Source: Bacteroidota bacterium
GTDB lineage: Bacteria; Bacteroidota; Bacteroidia; Chitinophagales; UBA2359
Direction: 5' to 3'
Assembly: GCA_020631675.1 (NCBI GenBank)
Contig: JAHDGT010000054.1
Location: 1 to 9,044, forward strand
DNA length: 9,044 nucleotides
Part shown: positions 1 through 6,389 of the stretch, one piece after another
How the letters are laid out: the number at the start of each line of letters is the position of its first letter
Numbering within the stretch: position 1 is the stretch's first letter
Translations under genes and position numbers: made by a program
Notes under the pieces: generated by a model
Database searches by the model: none
What the model saw: only the letters and a program-made list of their open reading frames with translations
What the model was told of the DNA's origin: nothing

Positions 1-180
1 ACGCCCCATCTATCCCATTTAGTACCACTCCTATCCCTTGCGCACTTAAAAGCCTAGCGGGAATAGTTGTAAAAAAACTGACCTTTTGTTAGCAGAATAT
101 TGCCGTTTCATAACATTTTAAAAAATTATTTAGAAAATTAAATTTACATTTTATGACAATTGATAGCAATCCGTTTGCGT

Positions 181-193
181 AATTATCTGTGAT
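181..193 (+). promoter_or_regulatory. Upstream element AATTATCTGTGAT, shared with unit B
   Basis: This 13-mer matches 12 of 13 positions with AATTATCTCTGAT at 5872-5884, upstream of the second cassette. It lies 209 bp before the first small gene; its counterpart lies 165 bp before the second. In both places an ATTTGATT follows 45-50 bp downstream (231-238 and 5917-5924). It could be a binding site or a relic of the duplication. AT-rich DNA makes chance similarity a real possibility. Confidence 0.3.
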
Positions 194-227
194 TTAAGCA
201 TAGTCGAAAAGCTTGTGAAAGTTATTT

Positions 228-235
228 TACATTTG
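228..235 (+). promoter_or_regulatory. Candidate Bacteroidota -7 box (TACATTTG)
   Basis: TACATTTG fits the Bacteroidota -7 consensus TAnnTTTG exactly and lies about 155 bp upstream of the first small gene. A TTG that could serve as the -33 box is not at the expected distance; the nearest, at 213-215, is only 12 bp away. The call therefore rests on the -7 match alone. The aligned position upstream of unit B reads CTAATTTG, which is not a clean match. Confidence 0.3.
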
Positions 236-389
236 ATTGAAATGAATAATAAATACAAAGCTTGCACATTTGCAGCCTGATTAAATATTTCATTATTTTT
301 ACATCGGTAATTAATTGTAACTTGTTTTATGTTTTATGTTAGATTAAAACAGTTGCATTTATATTTTAACGTACTGAAAAGTTTGTTTA

Positions 390-677
390 ATGAAAAACTT
401 ACTAGCTGCTTCTTGTTTCTTGCTTTTGATATTACTTAGTGAAAGCTTGTTGGCTCAACAATCCCATGAGAATTGTAAAGAGATAGAAACAAAAATGATT
501 GTTAAAGATAATGGCAAAAATACGGGAGTTCCCTCCGTGCCTTACGCTAAAATGACTGTTCAAGAACGATTGAATAAGTTGAATGCGCAATATGAAAACG
601 GGAAAGTCAATATAGAGAACTATCAGTATGAGAAAGCACGCTTAGAAGCAATTTTAAAATCTAAGGACGAGCGATAA
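390..677 (+). CDS. Small secreted protein with SHOCT-like C-terminal helical segment (unit A)
   Basis: A 95-residue protein with a clear Sec signal peptide: Lys2, a hydrophobic core at residues 4-21, and likely cleavage after LLA22 before QQ. The mature part is about 73 residues, highly charged and rich in Lys and Glu, with one cysteine (C29) and no lipobox. Residues 55-90 look like two helices joined at YENGKVNIENYQYEKARLE, the pattern of SHOCT-type hairpins (helix, G-[IV]-x-x-x-x-[YF], helix ending in xxL). The C-terminal EKARLEAILKSKDER is nearly the same in the 100-aa paralogue at 6037-6339. No enzyme motif is visible. The giant secreted protein starts 73 bp downstream with no terminator between, so the two are probably one operon, and a partner or chaperone role is possible but unproven. 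The start is the first ATG before the signal peptide; no Shine-Dalgarno is seen, as is usual for Bacteroidota. Confidence 0.88.
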   Translation: MKNLLAASCFLLLILLSESLLAQQSHENCKEIETKMIVKDNGKNTGVPSVPYAKMTVQERLNKLNAQYENGKVNIENYQYEKARLEAILKSKDER

Positions 678-730
678 GTATCAGGAATAGCTCATTTCCC
701 AAGCTTTAAATCGTCACCACCTCTTCCATT

Positions 731-738
731 CACTCCTA
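731..738 (+). promoter_or_regulatory. CACTCCTA leader motif before giant gene A
   Basis: CACTCCTA begins 20 nt before the ATG at 751. The same octamer occurs 19 nt before the giant gene B start and 21 nt before the unit B small-gene start. Constant spacing to the start codon suggests a translational leader element. It has the same sense as the CCUCC anti-SD, so it would not pair with it. Confidence 0.4.
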
Positions 739-750
739 ACTTGTTAAACT

Positions 751-3700
751 ATGAGATCTATTTTATTCAAACAGACAATGCTTTTGCTTTGTCTTATTTT
801 TTCACATATCTATTCCGATTCCCTTTTCGCACAATTCAACGGCACAGATGGCTACATTCAAGGACAATATGTCGAAGTAGGTATTGATGGTGTTTGTGGT
901 GTGCTGGGTGGAGACAATAGTCCCCCCGCCGGAGGAGGTGATTATGGAGCCTATCACCCTACAGATGGCGGAGTAGGTTTTATGGCAAATCCTGCTCAAG
1001 ACGGTTGGGCATCCCAATGTGGGGATTATTTCCTGCCTGGTTCTCCTTTCGCAGGCTGGTCTTTATCTGGTGGAGGGCTCGATTTCCAAAATAATGATAG
1101 AAATGGTAGCTGTTCTATAAATGGTAGCATCACCTCTCTACTACAACCTTCTGTAAATAGTGGCGTTGCGGAATTGATATGGGAAGGCACTTCCAGTAAT
1201 GGGTTAAGTGTTTCCCAGACCTATACCATAGGTGCCAATGACCTATACTTTGTCAATACGATTGAAGTGTGTAATACCACTGCTGCTACTATTACGGATG
1301 TAGCCTATGCCCTAGGCTTCGATCCCGATAATGATGCGCCTAATGATGGAAATTACTCAACGTCCAACACGATCATTGATCAGGGTGGCGACGGTGATTT
1401 CAACGGCTCTGGTGGTTCAGGTGCTGAAATCACTGCCATTGGTTCTGGTGGTGGTTGTTTTTTAACCATTTTCTCTGGCTGTTCGGATAATGATGGAGAT
1501 GGACTAAAAGATGACAATGCCTACGTGGGCATGCTAAATTCTTTCTTAGTGCCTCCTGCCTCAACCTTAACCGGAGCACCTTCAGGCTGGACAGTTCCGG
1601 GCATACCTACAGCTACTGGCTGGAGCAATGCCATTACACAAGAAGGGGTGGATTATGAAAATGATGATGCTCTAGGAATCGCTTTTGACCTTGCGGATCT
1701 AACAGCGGGTCAATGTAAACAAGCGATCATCTTTTTTGAGCTAAGTCCAGGTGCTGCGCCCAATATCGCTTTTGACGATGATGTGGACATCGATTTTATC
1801 ACACCAGGTGTTCAATTATGTGCAGGAAACGATAGCCCGGAACCTATAATATCTGGTTTTCCTAGTACAGGTGAATTCCTATTCGATAATGGTACGACAA
1901 TAGCGGATGATGGTATAGCAACAGTAGATGCGGTCACAGGCGTGATTTCAGATGGTGTCGCTGGTAATTCATACACCATCGTTTATTTTTCTGACCTTAA
2001 TGGAAATGGCATTTTAGATGGATGTTCTGACGCTTCCGCTTCTACAACGGTTGATTATACCTCACCGGCCGGTCCAGAGTTAGACACTACTGCGGAAGAG
2101 ATTTGTGAAGGAGATACCCCTCTTGGAACAAGTGCGACTTGTGCGGAAGATTGTGGTTTTATTCTCGGCCCTGCTGAAACCATGACCATGACCTATTCAG
2201 GAGGCACTACAACGATAGATAGTGATTTCTACTTAAGCGCTGGTACAGTGGACTTCACTTTTCCTTTAGGCTCTATCGTTACCTCTATAGATGAAGTGAT
2301 CGTTACTTTTGATAAAACCGATGGTAATTGTGCTTCACCGGGTACAGGCTATTCTTATCATGGTGAAATGGGAATTGCCATAATGGATCCACTTGGTAAT
2401 ATTTACGACTTAATTGAACCTGGAGATTATATTGATGGAGCTGATGTTTCTCCAGGTGTAACAATAACGCTAATTGATGACAATACGCTTCCATTTACAA
2501 TTGGTACTCCAGCATCAGGTGCTTTTTACCCAGCGGCTGGTTGGCCGGTTATTCCACCTTCAACAGCAGCAAGCGGATTATGGTCGCTCGTTGGCTCGGA
2601 CACAGCGGGCGGAGACCCACTTTGTATCATCAGTTGGTCCATTACCCTAACTGCCCAAGTACCTCTTAGCTTATCAAGTATTACGAATTGGTACGATCAA
2701 GCTGTTGGAGGTACGATACAGGCAACAGGTACAAGCTTCACACCTGTTGATGGTATGACCGCTGAAGAAGGTACATTGGATCTAAGTACAGCAGGTACCT
2801 ACACCTTTTATTCAGAATGTGAATGTGATGGCTGTTTCAGTGAAAGAACACCCTACGTACTTACGGTAGTAGACCTACCGGATGCACCTACTGCGGACGC
2901 ACTATATGATATTTGTGATGACCTTGCCGTATTACCAACAATAGACCCAGGTACAGGGGTCTATAACTTCTACCGCGATGGCGTATTGATCGCAGGAACC
3001 GGGAATCATGTTGGAGATTATACCCTTACCCCAACAGACGATGAATCCATCATTACCATTACTGAAATAGGAACTGGACCCGCTGGCTTAGAATGTGAAG
3101 GCCCACCTTCTTCTGGTTCTACTATTGAGATATTAGATCCCATCACTTATATCGTATCAACAGACTGTGCGAATGATGGAACCTATACCTACACTATTAG
3201 TTTCACACCTGACAGAGGCACAGATGGGGCTGATGATGACTTTGAGATCAGTGCGCCGGGTTCAAGTGGCATATCTCCATCAAGTACAGTTTCAGCTGGT
3301 ACGGCGGTTAGCGTTACTTATCCCATGGGTACACCTTGGTCCATTAGTGTCCAAAACGCCACTTTAGGAGATCCAGATTTTTGTCCTGTTGAGAATAACG
3401 ATGATCAGCCTTATTGCTGCCCTTCTGCTTCAGCAGATGCCGAGTTGCAGAGTCTATGTGTGGGTGATCTACCTGATTTATCAGTAGCCTACGCTTTCTC
3501 TGCTGGTATCATGGATATGAATGGTCAGTTGAATACGACCGATGGAGGTAGCGGACAGGATAACGCAGCCGATGGAGTAGTTTGGTTTCCAGTAGCATTC
3601 GGTGCGGCAGCACCGGATCCAATGACAGCTCCCCCTTATACGGATGCTACGCTTACCGTAGCAGATGCCTGTGCCCAAGCTGGATACCGGCTATACGCTT

Positions 3701-5553
3701 TCTTACAATGCGATAAAGATGGGGATTTAAGCAGCTTTGATCCAGTTGCAACTCCTGGTATTTATGATGATGAATGGATTCCTGCCGGATCCATTGAAGC
3801 GGTTGTTTACCCAGAAGTCACAGCAAGTATCAACTTGCCTGACCTGCCCATAGAATGTAGAGTTGAGGTCATCCCTAGTTGCATGGATTTCACGGTGCAA
3901 GCCATCTTCGATGATGAAGCATTCGGTACCATGATGAGCCAAAGTTTAGATGGGCTACCTTCTGTAGAAAACACGGGTACGAGTTATATATTCGACCCCG
4001 ATGAGGTGTTTAGTCCTGCTGGATCTATAGGCGAAGTCAACATTACAGTAACTAACCCACTTGCACCAGCAGACATAGCTTCCACTTGTATTTCTTTTGA
4101 TGCAGGTACGCAAGACTATAAATGCTGTATCGCAGAAGCAGGCTTTCCAGCAAGCAGTCCCATATGCCCGGATGTCTATAATGCCGATGGCAGTTTAGTA
4201 GAAGCTGGAGAACCCATGACCGTAACCGTATCCGATTATGAAGATTTTGATCTGTACTCTACCTACCTCATCATTACAGATGATGCAGGCATGATACTCG
4301 AAGTGATCGACCTTTCTGATGATACGACCTGGCCAGCAACCTTTAGTAGTGTGCCAGCGGCAGCACCTACTAATCAAAGTGCCAGCCCTACAATTCCAAC
4401 TGGTATCAATACATCCATGTCTTTTGAGTTCGAATACGCACATTGGACCATGCCTCCTTATGATTTAATGCCAGCCGATGGAGCTTGCGAAGACGGTAAT
4501 CCGGCTCTAGATGTTCGATTCTATTCCTATAATGATTTCGATTTCAAACAACCAAGCCCATTGCCTCAAGCCATGAGTGGAGCTACATTTGTTCCTGATA
4601 TGCAAAACGCTGGTAATGACTACACTTCTGATATCTCTTTAGTAGGAACTGTCGATCCCATATGTTTCGACCTGTCTATTGCGGATGAACGCAGCATACC
4701 AGCACCCATCACCTTCGCATCAGTAGGTCCTAATGTTACAGAAGGCGCTACTGGAGGACTTAGTCCTTTCTATTACAACATCCATCAAATTAGTGTCTGT
4801 GGTGGTGCGGGTCCCTATGATTACGAATGGGAGGAAACAGGCTACGTCCGTCATTCAGTTACTGGTGAAGGACAAATCAGAATTCTTTATGCGGATGATG
4901 CGGAATGGTCTGTATCTGTTACGGATCAAAATGGTTGTGCGAGCGGTTTATTGGTCTTCAGTAATAATGATACCAATGGAGATGGAGAAACCAATGCCAT
5001 ACTTGATATCTCAAGCTACGAAGTGCAGGGCGACAATCCATTCACAGCTACTAATGAAGGGTCTATAGACATAGTCGTAACAGGCGGTGATACAGATTGT
5101 GGTACTTACACCTACGACTGGTCCGGTCCTAGTACTTGGGATGAAACGGGTGATGGAACGGCCACGATCAGCAATTGTCCATCTGGTTGGTACGCAGTAA
5201 CGGTTACAGACTGTTCCGGGCAAACTACCAATGGTTGGTACTGGGTGAATAATGCCATTCCAGGCACTCGTTCTAAAAGCTTGGGTGATGCCGATATGAT
5301 GATAAGTCCGAATCCGGCTAATGATCAAACAACGGTCAGTATCGCCTCTTCCATGACTGAGGAAATGGACTTGTTTGTATATGATATAAGCGGTCGCTTG
5401 TTACACACACAATCCATTGGTGAAGTGCTTGAAGGAAGCGTTCGCACAATCCAGCTAAATACCTCAGAATTACCTAACGGTACTTATTTGATACATCTGA
5501 ATGCTGAATCAAGTAAAATACAGAAAGTCAAAAAGCTTGTGGTAACGCATTGA
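751..5553 (+). CDS. Giant multidomain T9SS-exported surface/secreted protein (unit A)
   Basis: A 1600-residue protein with no catalytic motif recognised. The signal peptide runs to about A27 (LFA before QFNG). Residues 29-338 form a Gly/Asp-rich domain shared with the unit B protein, with a calcium-loop-like DNDGDGLKDD at 246-255 and FFELSPG at 328-334. After the linker EEICEGDTPLG (449-459) comes a domain at about 470-637 whose end (LWSLVGSDTAGGD...ISWSITL) resembles a proprotein-convertase P-domain. An Ig-like module follows at 646-708 (NWYDQAVGG...GTYTFY...CDGC). Next are poorly recognisable beta-rich modules, with double-cysteine junctions at C889-C890 and C1125-C1126. Two SprB-like repeats lie at about 1340-1400 (ends SVSVTDQNGC) and 1431-1499 (GSIDIVVTGG...YAVTVTDCSG). 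A type A T9SS sorting domain ends the protein at about 1516-1600 (MISPNPANDQ, YDISGRLL, LPNGTYLIHL, KKLVV). Predicted export is by Sec then T9SS, with release or cell-surface attachment; an adhesin-type role is inferred. The stop TGA is followed at once by an in-frame TAA. Confidence 0.95.
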   Translation: MRSILFKQTMLLLCLIFSHIYSDSLFAQFNGTDGYIQGQYVEVGIDGVCGVLGGDNSPPAGGGDYGAYHPTDGGVGFMANPAQDGWASQCGDYFLPGSPFAGWSLSGGGLDFQNNDRNGSCSINGSITSLLQPSVNSGVAELIWEGTSSNGLSVSQTYTIGANDLYFVNTIEVCNTTAATITDVAYALGFDPDNDAPNDGNYSTSNTIIDQGGDGDFNGSGGSGAEITAIGSGGGCFLTIFSGCSDNDGDGLKDDNAYVGMLNSFLVPPASTLTGAPSGWTVPGIPTATGWSNAITQEGVDYENDDALGIAFDLADLTAGQCKQAIIFFELSPGAAPNIAFDDDVDIDFITPGVQLCAGNDSPEPIISGFPSTGEFLFDNGTTIADDGIATVDAVTGVISDGVAGNSYTIVYFSDLNGNGILDGCSDASASTTVDYTSPAGPELDTTAEEICEGDTPLGTSATCAEDCGFILGPAETMTMTYSGGTTTIDSDFYLSAGTVDFTFPLGSIVTSIDEVIVTFDKTDGNCASPGTGYSYHGEMGIAIMDPLGNIYDLIEPGDYIDGADVSPGVTITLIDDNTLPFTIGTPASGAFYPAAGWPVIPPSTAASGLWSLVGSDTAGGDPLCIISWSITLTAQVPLSLSSITNWYDQAVGGTIQATGTSFTPVDGMTAEEGTLDLSTAGTYTFYSECECDGCFSERTPYVLTVVDLPDAPTADALYDICDDLAVLPTIDPGTGVYNFYRDGVLIAGTGNHVGDYTLTPTDDESIITITEIGTGPAGLECEGPPSSGSTIEILDPITYIVSTDCANDGTYTYTISFTPDRGTDGADDDFEISAPGSSGISPSSTVSAGTAVSVTYPMGTPWSISVQNATLGDPDFCPVENNDDQPYCCPSASADAELQSLCVGDLPDLSVAYAFSAGIMDMNGQLNTTDGGSGQDNAADGVVWFPVAFGAAAPDPMTAPPYTDATLTVADACAQAGYRLYAFLQCDKDGDLSSFDPVATPGIYDDEWIPAGSIEAVVYPEVTASINLPDLPIECRVEVIPSCMDFTVQAIFDDEAFGTMMSQSLDGLPSVENTGTSYIFDPDEVFSPAGSIGEVNITVTNPLAPADIASTCISFDAGTQDYKCCIAEAGFPASSPICPDVYNADGSLVEAGEPMTVTVSDYEDFDLYSTYLIITDDAGMILEVIDLSDDTTWPATFSSVPAAAPTNQSASPTIPTGINTSMSFEFEYAHWTMPPYDLMPADGACEDGNPALDVRFYSYNDFDFKQPSPLPQAMSGATFVPDMQNAGNDYTSDISLVGTVDPICFDLSIADERSIPAPITFASVGPNVTEGATGGLSPFYYNIHQISVCGGAGPYDYEWEETGYVRHSVTGEGQIRILYADDAEWSVSVTDQNGCASGLLVFSNNDTNGDGETNAILDISSYEVQGDNPFTATNEGSIDIVVTGGDTDCGTYTYDWSGPSTWDETGDGTATISNCPSGWYAVTVTDCSGQTTNGWYWVNNAIPGTRSKSLGDADMMISPNPANDQTTVSIASSMTEEMDLFVYDISGRLLHTQSIGEVLEGSVRTIQLNTSELPNGTYLIHLNAESSKIQKVKKLVVTH
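835..1764 (+). repeat. Copy A of duplicated N-terminal domain coding region
   Basis: This segment encodes residues 29-338 of giant protein A and is paralogous to 6465-7403 in giant gene B. By eye most residues are identical, and landmarks align at the same residue numbers (DNDGDG at 246, FFELSPG at 328 in both). Most DNA differences fall in third codon positions. Boundaries are approximate, since weaker similarity continues to about residue 440 (DLNGNGILDGCSDAS in A, DQNGNGVLDGCADAS in B). Confidence 0.85.
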
Positions 5554-5599
5554 TAATCTGTAATTGCATTAAAAATTCTTTTAGGAGTAATGTATTTGT

Positions 5600-5633
5600 A
5601 GCCCCATTGTGTAGAGACACAATGGGGCTTTTT
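5600..5633 (+). terminator. Strong intrinsic terminator after giant gene A
   Basis: There is a perfect 13-bp stem, AGCCCCATTGTGT (5600-5612) with ACACAATGGGGCT (5617-5629). It has a 4-nt AGAG loop, and a T-run (5629-5633) follows it directly. It sits 46 nt after the stop codon. It closes unit A and separates it from unit B, so unit B should have its own promoter. No comparable hairpin was seen between the small and giant genes of either unit. Confidence 0.93.
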
Positions 5634-5871
5634 ATATCCCTAACCCATGGATTCACTAATAACTGTGTACTTATGGTAATTATTACAATGCAATTCGCCA
5701 CATTTGGATAAGCAATTCACCACGAAAAAATGACAATTCATAACATATTCAAATTTCTATTTTTAATAAATGACAATAGATTTTCATTCGTATGGAGTGT
5801 TTTTTATTATATAGTATTCTGATTTGTAAACCTGAATAATTGAAATTGTACCCATGCTTGAATTGAAATAG

Positions 5872-5888
5872 AATTATCTCTGATAATT
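5872..5888. promoter_or_regulatory. Dyad AATTATC-TCT-GATAATT, possible operator
   Basis: Perfect 7-bp inverted repeat around a 3-nt centre, 165 bp upstream of the unit B small gene. Its left arm and centre match the element at 181-193 upstream of unit A in 12 of 13 positions, but there the right half is not preserved as a palindrome. It could be a regulator binding site. Short AT-rich palindromes also arise by chance, so confidence is low. Confidence 0.3.
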
Positions 5889-6015
5889 ATATGGATGAAT
5901 GTGTGTAAAATTTCTAATTTGATTCTACTATATTTATCAATTGGAAATTCAATTTATTAAATATTATATATTGTAGTTGTTTGACTAATAGTTGTCAGCG
6001 ACTAATGCTTTTCAT

Positions 6016-6023
6016 CACTCCTA
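6016..6023 (+). promoter_or_regulatory. CACTCCTA leader motif before unit B small gene
   Basis: CACTCCTA begins 21 nt before the ATG at 6037, matching its spacing before both giant genes. This position argues for 6037 as the start rather than the in-frame ATG at 5992, which would put the motif inside coding sequence. Confidence 0.4.
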
Positions 6024-6036
6024 TAACCATTTACTC

Positions 6037-6339
6037 ATGAAAGTTAAGAAGCGTTTACTTCCGGTTTTAATACTACTGCTCTTTAGCGGTCAGTTGGTAT
6101 TGGCTCAACAAAACTGTGACAAATCAAAAGAGCAGGTTCAATTACAAATGAAAGCTGGGCAAATTGATAAAGACGACTGTGCCCCTTCAGATGTGTTGAT
6201 CCCTTTCAATAAAATGAACACACAACAAAAGTTGGATCATTTAGAATCCCAACTCGAACAAGGGCAAATCAACCCGCAAAACTATACTTACGAAAAGGCT
6301 CGCTTAGAATCGATTCTCAAATCGAAGGACGATAAGTAG
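6037..6339 (+). CDS. Small secreted protein with SHOCT-like C-terminal helical segment (unit B)
   Basis: A 100-residue paralogue of the protein at 390-677. The ATG at 6037 is chosen over the in-frame ATG at 5992 for three reasons. It gives a normal signal peptide (MKVKKR, hydrophobic core 7-22, cleavage after VLA23 before QQ). It aligns with the paralogue start. It leaves the CACTCCTA motif upstream. The mature part is about 77 residues with two cysteines (C27, C48); the unit A protein has only one, so a disulphide is possible here alone. Residues 60-95 carry the conserved pattern KMNTQQKLDHLESQLEQGQ, then NYTYEKARLESILKSKDDK, similar to a SHOCT-type helical hairpin. There is no lipobox, membrane anchor or T9SS tail, so a periplasmic location is most likely. 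It lies 50 bp before giant gene B, probably in the same operon. Function is unknown. Confidence 0.87.
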   Translation: MKVKKRLLPVLILLLFSGQLVLAQQNCDKSKEQVQLQMKAGQIDKDDCAPSDVLIPFNKMNTQQKLDHLESQLEQGQINPQNYTYEKARLESILKSKDDK

Positions 6340-6370
6340 TCTCTTAAACTTCACTCTACTCATTTACTAT

Positions 6371-6378
6371 CACTCCTA
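6371..6378 (+). promoter_or_regulatory. CACTCCTA leader motif before giant gene B
   Basis: CACTCCTA begins 19 nt before the ATG at 6390, in the 50-bp gap after the small gene. The flanks also resemble the unit A gap: TCACTCCTAA, a T-rich stretch, then ATGAG. Confidence 0.4.
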
Positions 6379-6389
6379 ATTTTTTGTTT

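Larger units (their letters stand above)
1..389. other. Upstream intergenic region, no supportable gene
   Basis: About the first 60 bases are more GC-rich than the rest and could be the edge of a neighbouring gene. On the + strand, frame 3 is open from the window edge to a TAG at 90-92, but the roughly 29 residues are not recognisable. On the - strand another frame is open off the left edge without a usable start. Neither is called. From about 95 to 389 the DNA is very AT-rich with stops in all frames. It is the likely promoter and leader region of the first cassette and contains the TACATTTG and AATTATCTGTGAT elements listed separately. No hairpin terminator was seen here. Confidence 0.6.
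5634..6036. other. AT-rich intergenic region upstream of unit B
   Basis: About 400 bp without a supportable gene; stops are frequent in all frames and the DNA is strongly AT-rich. It should contain the unit B promoter, but no clean TAnnTTTG box was found among the TTTG occurrences here. The best landmarks are the 7-3-7 dyad at 5872-5888, an ATTTGATT at 5917-5924 that aligns with the unit A upstream region, and the CACTCCTA motif at 6016-6023. Confidence 0.6.

Noticed and set aside
26..33. A further CACTCCTA near the left edge
   Set aside because: No start codon lies 19-21 nt downstream, so it does not fit the spacing rule and is probably chance.
1..92. Edge reading frames: + frame 3 open to TAG at 90-92, and an open - strand frame off the left edge
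   Set aside because: About 30 residues or fewer with no recognisable motif and no start within the window; the direction cannot be decided.
390..677. Lipoprotein interpretation of the small protein
   Set aside because: The cysteine after the signal peptide (C29) is seven residues past the likely cleavage site and no L-x-x-C lipobox is present.
802..1017. Antisense 71-codon ORF inside giant gene A
   Set aside because: It overlaps the conserved, signal-peptide-bearing + strand gene, and its translation shows no domain or composition typical of a real protein. The other antisense or out-of-frame ORFs at 2303-2494, 3167-3367, 3481-3678, 3727-3942, 4195-4443, 4733-5068, 5011-5328, 6529-6756, 6597-6821, 7458-7640 and 7823-8017 were rejected for the same reason.
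2158..2661. Subtilisin or convertase-like protease suggested by the P-domain-like module
   Set aside because: No protease catalytic domain or Asp/His/Ser triad motif was found in the protein; P-like modules also occur in non-enzymatic Bacteroidota surface proteins.
5583..5601. AGGAG followed by ATG at 5590, looking like a ribosome site and start
   Set aside because: The frame is only three codons long (ATG TAT TTG TAG) and runs into the terminator stem; Bacteroidota rarely use Shine-Dalgarno.
5992..6036. Upstream in-frame ATG giving a 115-residue small protein
   Set aside because: It would put about 20 extra residues, including polar ones, ahead of the hydrophobic core. It does not align with the paralogue, and it would absorb the CACTCCTA motif.
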